Origin: UBA2396 sp038042175
Lineage (GTDB): Bacteria; Planctomycetota; Phycisphaerae; Phycisphaerales; UBA1924
Direction of reading: 5' to 3'
Assembly: GCA_964358855.1 (NCBI GenBank)
Contig: CAYHQQ010000012.1
Coordinates: forward strand, 1 to 64,000
Length of the DNA stretch: 64,000 nucleotides
Shown: piece by piece, positions 20,893 to 29,763 of the stretch
Layout: each line of letters starts with the position of its first letter
Position numbering within the stretch: the stretch's first letter is position 1
Notes under the pieces: generated by a model
The model's input: only the letters and a program-made list of their open reading frames with translations
The model's database searches: none
Told to the model about the DNA's origin: nothing
Made by a program: the position numbers and the translations under genes

Positions 20893-22854
20893 GTGGGACA
20901 ACTTCTTGTGATCGATGACGCGTCCGACGTCCGGACGCTGATCGGGCGATCCCTTGAACGGGCCAAACACCAGGTCGCCCTCGCTTCTTCCACCGACGAG
21001 GGAGTCGCCCAACTGCGACTCAAGAAATTCGATCTGGTCCTTCTGGACCTGGAGATGCCCGTCAAGGACGGCATCGCATGCCTCTCGATCATCCGGCACG
21101 ATGCGGCTCTGGCTCGCACTCCGGTGATCATGGTCACGGGCACTCCACTTCGTGAAGTCCTGCTGCGGGTCGTTCAGCTGGGGATCCAGGGCATCGTGAT
21201 CAAAAAGGACAACTGGATCCCGGTCCTGATGGATCAGATCGCCAAGCTCCTGGCCGCCGCACCGGCCGCCGCACCAGCCGCCGCGAGCACCGCGATCAGA
21301 TCGGCTGCAGCTCCGGCGTCGCGCGGGGCGCGGGCGCCGAGTGAAACCCCGGCGATGGCCTCGGGAACGCCGCGGCATGTCGCACCGCCCGTCCCGCCCC
21401 CCACGCCCGGCGCGACGATCGGCCAGCCCACCGCACCCAAGGCACCGCACCCGGCAGACGCGCTGGCACTCGAACCCTGGATGTCCCCGGTGGTAAACGT
21501 CGATGCTCCTCCTCCGACAAGCGAGCAGGCGCTGGAGATGCTCAAGGCGCTCAAGCCGATGATCGCTCGCTCGGAACTTCTGGAAACCATGCTGACCGAG
21601 ACCGTGAGCGCGAGGGCGATCAAGCCGGCGGTCCAGCAGGTGCTGCGCCTGACCGAAAGGGCCGACAGCTCGGTCCAGGCCATCGCCGGCGCCATCCGCC
21701 AGGACCAGGCTCTTTCGCTGCGGATCCTCAAGATGGCCAACTCGGCGCTCTACGCGCACGGCGACAGCGTGGACACCGTTTCCAAGGCGGTGTCCAGGAT
21801 CGGCCTGGCCCAGATTCGTGACGTGGTTCTGGGCGTGGCGGTCCTGGACGCGTTTGGCAAGGCAAGCGTGCATGGGAGCTTTCGACCCGAGTGGTTCTGG
21901 GAGCACGGGGCCGCGTGCGGGCTTCTGGCGACGCGACTCTCGCAGGCGTGCGGAAGGCCCAAGGAGCACTGCGACACCATGTTCACCGCGGGGCTGCTGC
22001 ACGATCTGGGGCGACTGCTCTTCGCCGAGCACCTTCCCGAGCACTATCCCAAGGTCATCCAGACCGCCGAACACCTCGAGCTGCCGCTCGAGATCGTCGA
22101 GTCGCGACTGCTGCTGCTCAACCACGCCGACATCACCGACAGGCTGCTCCACCACTGGAAGTTCCCACCGACGTTGATCGCCCCGGTGGCGATGCACCAC
22201 ATGAGCCTGGGCAACATCAAGCAGACCGCGCCTCGGCTTGCCGATGACATTGTCCCCCTCGCCCTCGCCAACCGGCTCGCGCACGCGATGCTGGCGGGGA
22301 GCAGTGGCAACGAGGTGCTGTACCCGCTGGAGGACCTCGTCGAACACCTGCGCATCGACGATCGCGTCCTCGCTCAGCTTTGCATCAAGGCGCACGACGA
22401 GCTGGCGGACCTTCGCGTCAACATGCTCATGCACTCGAGCGAGAGCACGCGGAGTTACATCGACGATGTCCGCGAACGCCTGGGAGATGTCCGCCCGCTC
22501 ACGCTCGCGACACATCCTGACACCGACCCGATGTCGATCATGGCCCGAGCTCTCTCGGGCGGCATCGCTCCCATCGCCCCGAACATCATCACGCTCCGCG
22601 TCCGAGCCCCGAACGATCGCGTGGCGTGCATGCGCCTTCTGCAGGACGCGACCGAGAGTACGGCGAAGGGGGCCTTGCCCGGAAACCTGTTGCCCGTGCT
22701 CGTTGTTGGAAACAGCAAGGCGTGCCTCTTCGCAGACGGAACCCTGGGAGACCGCCTTGTGCGCCAGGTCACTCTGCCCCTGGGTCTCAACCGGCTCATC
22801 CGCCAGATGCGAGAACTCACGGGTATCCAGAGCGTTTCCGCTCAGGCCGCGTGA
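20893..22854 (+). CDS. Receiver-HDOD signalling protein
   Basis: Cytoplasmic protein of 653 aa. An N-terminal receiver has the acidic pair D8-D9 (VIDDASD) and phosphoacceptor D52 (LLDLEMPVKDG). A Pro/Ala-rich linker (about 115-200) follows, then an HDOD domain (about 215-430), the catalytically degenerate relative of HD hydrolases, and a C-terminal region that I cannot classify. GTG start at 20893, about 50 bp after the second hybrid kinase. By position it is the likely phosphorylation target of one or both kinases. HDOD proteins elsewhere act in signalling cascades; output here is unknown. Confidence 0.85.
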   Translation: MGQLLVIDDASDVRTLIGRSLERAKHQVALASSTDEGVAQLRLKKFDLVLLDLEMPVKDGIACLSIIRHDAALARTPVIMVTGTPLREVLLRVVQLGIQGIVIKKDNWIPVLMDQIAKLLAAAPAAAPAAASTAIRSAAAPASRGARAPSETPAMASGTPRHVAPPVPPPTPGATIGQPTAPKAPHPADALALEPWMSPVVNVDAPPPTSEQALEMLKALKPMIARSELLETMLTETVSARAIKPAVQQVLRLTERADSSVQAIAGAIRQDQALSLRILKMANSALYAHGDSVDTVSKAVSRIGLAQIRDVVLGVAVLDAFGKASVHGSFRPEWFWEHGAACGLLATRLSQACGRPKEHCDTMFTAGLLHDLGRLLFAEHLPEHYPKVIQTAEHLELPLEIVESRLLLLNHADITDRLLHHWKFPPTLIAPVAMHHMSLGNIKQTAPRLADDIVPLALANRLAHAMLAGSSGNEVLYPLEDLVEHLRIDDRVLAQLCIKAHDELADLRVNMLMHSSESTRSYIDDVRERLGDVRPLTLATHPDTDPMSIMARALSGGIAPIAPNIITLRVRAPNDRVACMRLLQDATESTAKGALPGNLLPVLVVGNSKACLFADGTLGDRLVRQVTLPLGLNRLIRQMRELTGIQSVSAQAA

Positions 22855-22881
22855 TGAGGGCGGGTCGAATTGGTTTCACGC

Positions 22882-23550
22882 TCACTCGGCCTTGAGCAGT
22901 TTCGCGAGTTCCGAGTGGTTCTTGGCGAGAGCGAAGTCCAGCGCCGAGCGTCCACGCTTGTCCCGCAAGGACTTGCTCGCGCCGGCCTCCACCAGGACCC
23001 TGGCCGCCTCCACCTGCCCACGGTCGGCGGCGAAGATCAGGGCCGTCGCGCCGGTGTCGCGCTGGGCATCGAGGTTGACCTTCCGTTTGATCATCGCGCG
23101 GATGGCGTCGACCTGTCCGTACTGAGCGGCGAACATCAGGGCCGTCTTCATCTCGCGGTCGCGGACCTCGAGATTGGCGTTGCTGTCGATCAGGGCCGCC
23201 GCCGACTGCCCCTGGCTCTTGAACAGGGCCATCATCAAGGGCGTTCGCCCGTCCTCGTCGAGCCCGTCCACGTTCCCTCCGCTGGCCAGAATGAACTTGA
23301 CGGCGTTCACGTTCCCGGCCATCGCCGCCACGTGCAGGGGCGTGTAGCGATTCCGCGACTCGTGCTCGCTCACGCTGCTCCCGCTCTTTTTCGCGGCGTC
23401 CAGGTCGCTCTGCGCTCCAGTCGTCGCCGCCAGGAACCACGGGTTGGCCGCCGCATTCACCGTCGTCCCCGCTCCACCCGAATGGCGACACGCCCCAAGG
23501 GCTCCCGACACAACGACCAGACCGATGACCGCGAGTTTACGAACGCGCAT
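22882..23550 (-). CDS. Ankyrin-repeat lipoprotein
   Basis: Predicted lipoprotein of 222 aa with lipobox ALGAC near residue 20. Four to five ankyrin repeats follow, recognised by TPLHVAAMAGN, TPLMMALFKSQ, TALMFAAQYGQ, TALIFAADRGQ and SALDFALAKNH. Ankyrin repeats mediate protein binding; the partner is unknown. Convergent with the HDOD gene, with only 27 bp between stops. Confidence 0.88.
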   Translation of the reverse strand: MRVRKLAVIGLVVVSGALGACRHSGGAGTTVNAAANPWFLAATTGAQSDLDAAKKSGSSVSEHESRNRYTPLHVAAMAGNVNAVKFILASGGNVDGLDEDGRTPLMMALFKSQGQSAAALIDSNANLEVRDREMKTALMFAAQYGQVDAIRAMIKRKVNLDAQRDTGATALIFAADRGQVEAARVLVEAGASKSLRDKRGRSALDFALAKNHSELAKLLKAE

Positions 23551-23660
23551 GCTTGTCCCCTACTTGGCAGTTCCTCAATCAGTCCTGGGCCGGACCCATG
23601 CCGGCCCTTGGGCTCCAGCGTACCGCTCAACCGCGTGAGCGTCAACCGGGCGCGAGCGTC

Positions 23661-23677
23661 AGCGAAATCGCTATAGT
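23661..23677 (+). promoter_or_regulatory. Candidate -10 and small palindrome before the GT2-DUF2062 gene
   Basis: TATAGT (23672-23677) lies about 70 bp before the ATG at 23746. It overlaps the edge of a palindrome, AGCGA-AA-TCGCT (23661-23672). No clear -35 was seen. Confidence 0.25.
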
Positions 23678-23745
23678 GACGCGGTCGCAACACCAGCACG
23701 AGACGCGGTTTGCACGACGCGCCGACCTGCCGGCCACGACCAACC

Positions 23746-24993
23746 ATGCCGACTCCCTCAAACCCAATCCAGCTCGCTCCACCTCGATTCGTTGTCCTCT
23801 CGCCGACCTTCAACAACGCCCGAACCCTTCCGGGCGTGCTCCAGGGGCTCATGGCCCTGTCGCTGCCGATCATCGTCGTCAACGACGGCTCCACCGACTC
23901 GACGCGCCAGACCCTCGACGCATGGCAAGGGCCCGATTCCCCCCTTCGCGTCGTGGTCACCCACACTTCCAATCGCGGCAAGGCGGCGGCACTCCTCACG
24001 GGCTTTGAAACCGCGCGCGGGCTGGGCTTCACCCACGCCCTCACCATCGACTCCGATGGGCAGCACGCCCCCGCCGATCTCCCCGCGCTCATCGCCATCG
24101 CGCGCCAGGAGCCGGGCTCGATCGTCATCGGCGCGCGCCCGCGGGGCGTCGCCGGATGTCCATGGGCCAGCCGGATCGGACGGTTCGTTTCCAATCTGCT
24201 CGTGTGGATCATCTGCGGGCTGCGTGTGCGAGACAGCCAGAGCGGCATGCGTTGCTACCCGCTGGGCCTCATCAACGCGCTGGACGCCCGTGCGGATCGT
24301 TACGCGTTTGAGACCGAGGTCATCGTTCGCGCCGGCTGGGCGGGCCTCCCTGTTCGCGAGGTCCCCATCACAGGGGTTTACCAGGTCACCGGCGGGCGCG
24401 TCACGCACTTTCGACTCGGTCGCGATACCTGGGGGGCGGTCCGCATGCACGCGCGACTGATCACCCGGTCATTGCTCCCGGGCGATCCGGTGCCCCGCGT
24501 TGCCGCAGCGCCCGACGACGATCCCAGCATCGGCACGATCCTGCATCGTGCATGGTGGTGGCTGGGGCCAAAGCGTCTGCTCTCGATGGTCCGCGGAGAC
24601 CCGCGGTCGCGCGAACGCTTCGCCGCCTCGGTCGCCACGGGGTTCTTCATGGCCACCGTTCCCCTCTACGGCATCAAGACAGCAGTCTGTCTGTGGCTTT
24701 CGGCGAGGTTTCGGCTTCATCCGGCGGTCGTCATCGCCATCTCGAGCCTCTCGACGCCGCCGCTGGGATTGGTTTTCCTGTTCCCGTCGGTCATCGTGGG
24801 ATACACGCTGCTCCACGCCGCGCCGCCGACACTCGAAGCGCTCCCGGGCTGGTCGAGCGTCTCGCTGGCGGACATTCGGGCGTTGCTCACCGAGTGGATT
24901 GTCGGCAGTGTCGTCGTGGGCACGGTGCTGGCCGCCCTCAGTTATGTCGCGGCGCGACTGCTCCTGCGTCTGCCTGCCGTCCGCAGCATGTGA
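23746..24993 (+). CDS. Family 2 glycosyltransferase fused to a DUF2062 membrane domain
   Basis: Protein of 415 aa. Residues about 12-240 form a GT-A family 2 glycosyltransferase of the dolichol-phosphate-mannose-synthase type, with VVNDGSTDS and the DXD-containing TIDSDGQH. Residues about 265-410 match the DUF2062 pattern (FAASVATGFFMATVPLYGIKT) with two or more membrane helices. The ATG at 23746 is preferred over an upstream TTG. As the first gene on the left edge of the polyene-like cluster it may glycosylate a lipid or the polyene; similar fusions occur in aryl polyene-type clusters. Convergent, 19 bp, with the flavoprotein gene. Confidence 0.8.
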   Translation: MPTPSNPIQLAPPRFVVLSPTFNNARTLPGVLQGLMALSLPIIVVNDGSTDSTRQTLDAWQGPDSPLRVVVTHTSNRGKAAALLTGFETARGLGFTHALTIDSDGQHAPADLPALIAIARQEPGSIVIGARPRGVAGCPWASRIGRFVSNLLVWIICGLRVRDSQSGMRCYPLGLINALDARADRYAFETEVIVRAGWAGLPVREVPITGVYQVTGGRVTHFRLGRDTWGAVRMHARLITRSLLPGDPVPRVAAAPDDDPSIGTILHRAWWWLGPKRLLSMVRGDPRSRERFAASVATGFFMATVPLYGIKTAVCLWLSARFRLHPAVVIAISSLSTPPLGLVFLFPSVIVGYTLLHAAPPTLEALPGWSSVSLADIRALLTEWIVGSVVVGTVLAALSYVAARLLLRLPAVRSM

Positions 24994-25012
24994 CCGGAGG
25001 CTCCGATGCATC

Positions 25013-26320
25013 TCACGCCGTCACGAGGTCACCAAAGGTCGGCACAGGCTCGGGCTTCTGGTCGACGAGCCTGCAGGGCTCTCGCCTGGGCACGAGCGTG
25101 AACAGCTTCTGGAGCTGCACGCAGGCGTGGAACGCGGCGTGGCGCCATCTCAGCGACCAGACCGGTTCGGGGAAGACCTGGCCGGCGAGGATCGAGATGA
25201 TCGCCCGCTGCATCTCGAAGGGCCCCTGGCCTTCCATGAACAGCTCGCGGAACGAGTGCTGGTAGTACGCCCGGATGAGCCGCCAGAAGGGGCGGCAGCT
25301 GCCGGCCACAAAGCTGATGTGCCGGCGCCTGGCGGCCGCAGGCGACAGACGTCCGTGCAGCATCTCCCCCACCATCTCGCCGGTGTGTTTGGCGCTCACC
25401 ATCGCGAGTGTGACGCCCGTCGAGAAAATCGGGTCCAGGAAACACGCGGCGTCGCCGACCATGAAGTACCCGTCGCCGGCGTAGGGCCGGCATCGGTAGC
25501 TGAAGTCGCTGAGCACGATGTTGTCGGCGGGTCCGACGGCGTCGCGCATCCGGTGGCGCACCACCGGGCATCGCTGGACCGCCCAGGACAAGAGGCGTTT
25601 GACCGGAACGTTGAGCGTCTTGATGAACGAGGGCCTGGTGACGAAGCCGACGCTGGTTTTGGTCTCGCTGAGGCCGATGAGCCAGAACCACCCCTCGTCG
25701 CACATGATGATGCACGGATGACCCGTCGCGGGTCCCATGGGGCGCTCGACACCCTCAAAGTGCTGGAAGTACGCGACCTTCTGCAGCTCGGGCTCGGTGA
25801 AGTTTCGCCGGATATCCAGGTGCCGCCCCACCACGGTGCCGTGCCCCGACGCGTCGATGAGAACCCGGCCCGCGACCTCCCGCGTTGCGGTCTTCACACG
25901 AACGTCGCCCTCGGTGAGCTTGACGATCTCTTTGACGGGCGTCTCCTCGAAGACCTCGGCGCCGGCAACCCTCGCCTGATCGAGCAGCATCTTGTCCAGA
26001 AACGCCCGCTCGATGTTGAAGACCGGCGAGCCCGGCAGAAGCCCATCGGAGAAGTTGAACATGCGGGTCTTGAGGTTGTTGCCCATCCCGAACTCGGCCC
26101 CGTACTTGGGCACGTGCGGCAGCTTTCGAAGCTCGTCCTCGAGCCCCAGCTCCTGAATGATCGACATGTTCCGCGGCAGAATCGACTCGCCGATGTGGAA
26201 GCGAGGGTGCGCGTCCTTCTCCAGGATGCACACCGAGAAGCCGGCCCGGGCCAGCACCAGCCCCGTGGTCGAGCCCGCCGGCCCGCCTCCCGCTATCACA
26301 ACGTCGTAACGGTCTCGCAT
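25013..26320 (-). CDS. FAD-dependent oxidoreductase of the tryptophan-halogenase-like family
   Basis: Flavoprotein of 435 aa. The FAD-binding GGGPAGS lies at residues 10-16, HIGESILP near 41-48, the halogenase/reductase-like GWFWLIG in mid-protein, and GDAACFLDPIFSTGVTLAM in the C-terminal half, a pattern shared by PltA/CmlS-like halogenases. The halogenase motif GWxWxIP is degenerate (LIG instead of xIP), so it could be a monooxygenase or reductase rather than a halogenase. ATG at 26320 with AGAGGG upstream. It follows the ketosynthase gene by 52 bp, the probable end of that operon, so it likely tailors the polyene. Confidence 0.8.
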   Translation of the reverse strand: MRDRYDVVIAGGGPAGSTTGLVLARAGFSVCILEKDAHPRFHIGESILPRNMSIIQELGLEDELRKLPHVPKYGAEFGMGNNLKTRMFNFSDGLLPGSPVFNIERAFLDKMLLDQARVAGAEVFEETPVKEIVKLTEGDVRVKTATREVAGRVLIDASGHGTVVGRHLDIRRNFTEPELQKVAYFQHFEGVERPMGPATGHPCIIMCDEGWFWLIGLSETKTSVGFVTRPSFIKTLNVPVKRLLSWAVQRCPVVRHRMRDAVGPADNIVLSDFSYRCRPYAGDGYFMVGDAACFLDPIFSTGVTLAMVSAKHTGEMVGEMLHGRLSPAAARRRHISFVAGSCRPFWRLIRAYYQHSFRELFMEGQGPFEMQRAIISILAGQVFPEPVWSLRWRHAAFHACVQLQKLFTLVPRREPCRLVDQKPEPVPTFGDLVTA

Positions 26321-26372
26321 GGATGGTCCCTCTGGATGCTGCTTCTCGCTAGAGAATAGCTCGTGCCCGCGG

Positions 26373-28658
26373 TCATTCCAGCCTGTCAAGCTCAACTGCC
26401 GCCGCCGTCCCTGTGAAATCGGTGCACAGCGCGGTCATCCGCCCAAGCGACCCGCCGGCGATCGCCCGCACGATGGCCAGGAGCGGCCCGGGCGCGAACA
26501 AGTCGCCCACGCGTCCGTGCAACGACTCGACCAGCGATGCGCCGGGTGAGCGTCGCACCGCCAGGGCTTCGGCTCGATCGATCCAGGTGGCATTGGCCGA
26601 TCCGAGCACCGCACTGCGGCACTCGAGCTGGTTCAACACGCGGCTCGCCCCCTCGATGTCTCCAAAGCAGAGCGCTCCATCGGCGACGACTTCCGTCGGC
26701 GAAGCCCCCGCGTATCGCTCGATTCTGGCGATTGCCCGGGCGCCTCTGGCCCGCGCCGAGGCGCTGGACTCGACGACCAGCGCTACCGAGCCGGGCGTTG
26801 AGAAGAACCCGGGGGCGCCGCTCGATCCGCCGGGCGGATGGAAGTGCTCGTACGCGCGGTCGACGCACGCGTGCGTTTCCTCCGCGGCGCCGACGATGAT
26901 CGTGTCGCTCGCTCCCGACCAGACGCGCATGGCGGCCAGCCCCAGCGCGTCCAGCCCGGCGGTCCGGGTGCCGATGATCGTCTGGCAGGCTCCGCGGATG
27001 CCAAAGGTCGTGCTCACATGGGCCGCACCCGCGTTGGGCACTCCCTCGGCAAAGAGCACGGGGTTTGCCGCGAGCACACCCTCGCGAACGATCTGGGCGT
27101 AGTACTCGGCGCAGAATGCCGGCGAGCCGTGCGTGCTCGCGAGCATCGCGCAGGCCAGGCCCAGCCGATCGGCATCGCCTTCCAGGCCCGCGTGGCGGAT
27201 CGCCAGGGCCACCGATGCGAGCATCGCCTTCACGCATGTGCTCACCCGTCGCACCCGGCGCACGTTGAGGATCGTCGCGAGCTGCTCGTCGGTCACCCGG
27301 GCCGCCTCACCTCGCGGCACGACCACGCCGTCGACCGAGCCCAGTCGCTCGAGCAGCTCATTGACGCCGGAGATCCCCGGCAGCACAACCCCGTAACCCG
27401 TGATCCAGGCTTCGCGATCCGGACCTGGAGCCAGGACGATCGGGGGCGCCTCGCGTGCCTGATCACAGCGCCCGAGGATCAGACAGGTGTTCGCTCCGCC
27501 AAAGCCAAGCGATGTGTTCAGCGTTCGGGTGATCTGTTTCCGCAGGCCGCCCGCGGGGGCGACCCTCAGATCCGCAAACTCGACGTCCTCCTGGCGCACC
27601 GTCGCGCACGCGGGCACGAGTCCATCGCTCAGCGAGCACACCGACAGGATCAGCTCGACACCCCCGGCGCCGCCAAGCGTGTGGCCGAGGTGGCTCTTGA
27701 ATCCGACAACGGGTGTGGCGGCGAGCGTGTCGCCAAAGACCTCGCTGAACGCCGCGTACTCCCCGGCGTCGTTGTCGAGCGTTGCGGTCGCGTGGGCGGC
27801 GATCATCGAGATGTCGGCGGGGCGCACACCGGCCCGGGTCATCGCGATCCGCATCGCCCGGGCCGCCCCCGAGCCCTTTGGGTCGGGCTGGGTAAGGTGA
27901 TGGGCGTCGGCGGATTCTCCCCAGCCCTCGACGACGGCCAGCGCGGCGACGCCGCGCCTGCTCGCGTCATGGGCGCGTTCGAGGACGAGCACGCCGTACC
28001 CCTCGGCGGGCATCATCCCCCGGCGTTCTTTGGCAAAGGGTCGGACCGCGTCTGGCGCCACGAGCCTGAGCGCGTTGAACCCGGCCCAGGCGTACTCGCT
28101 GACGGCGTCGTATCCGCCGGCGATGACCACATCGGCCTGTCCCGTCTCCAGCATTGTCACGCCCAGCGCCACCGCCCCCAGGCTCGACGAGCACGCCGAG
28201 CATGTCGTCGCCGAGAGGCCCTGGATCCCAAGCCCCTGGATCGCCAGTCGCGTGACCGCCCCGGCCAGAAAGTGCCGCAGCTCGCCGACGTCGCCCGTTC
28301 GCAGAAACCGCCCGCCCGCGCGAAGCCCGTGCAGCGTTGTGCCCAGGATCATCGCCCGGCGACCGGGCTCGTGCGATGTGCCGCCCGCCTCCACCCCCGC
28401 CTGTGCCATCGCCTGCTCGATCACCCATCGCAGGTATCGAACCTCCCTGGGCAGGCCCGGCGCGTAGCCCTGGGGCAACTCCATCGCCTGCCCGCCGATC
28501 GACCCTTCGGGCAGCGTCGATTCCATGTGGTCCATGGGTCCAAGCCCGATGCGGCCCGCGCGAATGCTCTCCCACGTCGCGGCCACGTTCAGGCCAAGGC
28601 TCGTTGCAAGCCCCATGCCCGTCACGACCACCTTCGCCCTCGATTCACCGGTAGCCAT
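26373..28658 (-). CDS. Fused ketosynthase/chain-length-factor-like protein
   Basis: Two thiolase-fold units in one 761-aa chain. The first (about 8-400) is an intact FabF-type 3-oxoacyl-ACP synthase: nucleophile C156 in TTCSACSSS, H289 in AAHATAT, K321 and H326 in KSHLGHT. The second (about 415-750) keeps the fold, but the residue aligning with the nucleophile appears to be R565 in IGTRTAG, so it should not condense. That matches a chain-length factor. GAGG nine bases before the ATG at 28658 sets the start, although an ATG three codons upstream is possible. The start overlaps the end of the LpxL-like gene by 14 bp. Likely elongates the aryl starter. Confidence 0.88.
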   Translation of the reverse strand: MATGESRAKVVVTGMGLATSLGLNVAATWESIRAGRIGLGPMDHMESTLPEGSIGGQAMELPQGYAPGLPREVRYLRWVIEQAMAQAGVEAGGTSHEPGRRAMILGTTLHGLRAGGRFLRTGDVGELRHFLAGAVTRLAIQGLGIQGLSATTCSACSSSLGAVALGVTMLETGQADVVIAGGYDAVSEYAWAGFNALRLVAPDAVRPFAKERRGMMPAEGYGVLVLERAHDASRRGVAALAVVEGWGESADAHHLTQPDPKGSGAARAMRIAMTRAGVRPADISMIAAHATATLDNDAGEYAAFSEVFGDTLAATPVVGFKSHLGHTLGGAGGVELILSVCSLSDGLVPACATVRQEDVEFADLRVAPAGGLRKQITRTLNTSLGFGGANTCLILGRCDQAREAPPIVLAPGPDREAWITGYGVVLPGISGVNELLERLGSVDGVVVPRGEAARVTDEQLATILNVRRVRRVSTCVKAMLASVALAIRHAGLEGDADRLGLACAMLASTHGSPAFCAEYYAQIVREGVLAANPVLFAEGVPNAGAAHVSTTFGIRGACQTIIGTRTAGLDALGLAAMRVWSGASDTIIVGAAEETHACVDRAYEHFHPPGGSSGAPGFFSTPGSVALVVESSASARARGARAIARIERYAGASPTEVVADGALCFGDIEGASRVLNQLECRSAVLGSANATWIDRAEALAVRRSPGASLVESLHGRVGDLFAPGPLLAIVRAIAGGSLGRMTALCTDFTGTAAAVELDRLE

Positions 28659-29646
28659 CGGCGCCATCCTCGTGAAAGACCGGCTCAAGGGCAAGCCACT
28701 GGTGCGGATGTTCCGCGACGACCTCCGCCATGGCGCTGGCCAGCTTCTCCATGGCCGAAGGGGCCCTGGGATCCCCTGCGGCACTCGTCGCGTTCTCTCC
28801 ATCCGCCTCGATGGGCGCTTTGAGCACCACCTTGTACCCGCCCTTGCCGGTTGCGAGCGCGAACACGGGGATGATCGGCGAGCCGGTGAGCCGGGCCAAT
28901 CGCACGGGTCCCGTCGGCAGGCGCAGGTGGCCGTGCAGAAAGGGGACGACCTCGCTTTTTTGTCCGGGCATCGCCCGGTCGCCCTGCATCACGACCACCT
29001 CGTCGCGCTGGAGCGCCTCGCGCAGCGCCAGCCACGTTCCCATCCCGTCGTCGATGGGCGCCTCGACGACCCCCAGGGCGTCATGGAGCCTCGCCCGCAT
29101 CCGCTCGAACGCGCCGGCCGCGTCGCGCTTGAACACGACCCGGATCCTTCGTTCCTCGCCCGCAAGGGCCGCAAGCCCCACCTCGAACGTTCCCAGGTGC
29201 GCCGTCACCAGGATGGCTCCGCGCCTGGCGGCTCTGGCGGCCCGATACTCCTCCAGACCCTCGACCGCCTCGACCAGTCCGGCCAGCTCGCCCGGCGACA
29301 TCCGCGACGATCGCCCGACATCGAGCACAAAGTCATAGAAACTGCCCACCACCCGCCGGGTAAAGCGCCGCCGCTCCGCCCCGCACAGGTCTCGCCCGAA
29401 GATCCAGCGAGCGTTCCTGCGGGTTGCCTCACGTACCCCCGCCGAGACCAGTGGCACCACCGCGCAGGCGATCGGGCGCAGCATCCTGGCCACCGACGGC
29501 CACGCTCCCGCCAGAGCGAAAAACGGCCCCAGCCACGCCGGTGTCCCGCGCCCCTTGGTCACACTCCGCTCATTTACTCCACTCGACAGCTCATCGCCCG
29601 TCGGGGAGAGACCAGGATCGGGATGCACCGAGCGAGCGGTCGTCAT
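28645..29646 (-). CDS. LpxL/HtrB-type acyltransferase
   Basis: Predicted membrane-associated acyltransferase of 333 aa resembling late lipid A acyltransferases. The HX4E catalytic motif is in TAHLGTFE, and VVMQGDRAMPGQ resembles the conserved downstream motif of the family. ATG at 29646 is chosen; a GTG at codon 29 (about 29562) is a second possibility because the N-terminal 28 residues are poorly conserved in appearance. First gene of a three-gene unit with the ketosynthase fusion and flavoprotein. It probably transfers the ACP-bound polyene or a fatty acid onto a lipid acceptor, as proposed for acyltransferases in aryl polyene clusters. Confidence 0.82.
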   Translation of the reverse strand: MTTARSVHPDPGLSPTGDELSSGVNERSVTKGRGTPAWLGPFFALAGAWPSVARMLRPIACAVVPLVSAGVREATRRNARWIFGRDLCGAERRRFTRRVVGSFYDFVLDVGRSSRMSPGELAGLVEAVEGLEEYRAARAARRGAILVTAHLGTFEVGLAALAGEERRIRVVFKRDAAGAFERMRARLHDALGVVEAPIDDGMGTWLALREALQRDEVVVMQGDRAMPGQKSEVVPFLHGHLRLPTGPVRLARLTGSPIIPVFALATGKGGYKVVLKAPIEADGENATSAAGDPRAPSAMEKLASAMAEVVAEHPHQWLALEPVFHEDGADGYR

Positions 29647-29763
29647 GGAGATGCCAGAGTATGGCACAATCGCACGAACCGAAGGAATCCCCGGAGCGGC
29701 ACGGAACCCCCCGTCCGATGGCTCCATTCTCACCGTCCCCTCTCGGGTACCATCTCCTTGCCC

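Noticed and set aside
19204..22515. 1103-residue minus-strand frame across the hybrid kinase and HDOD genes
   Set aside because: Spans three recognised genes on the other strand; a compositional artefact.
26838..28823. 661-residue plus-strand frame opposite the ketosynthase fusion
   Set aside because: Antisense to intact active-site motifs; no domain recognised.
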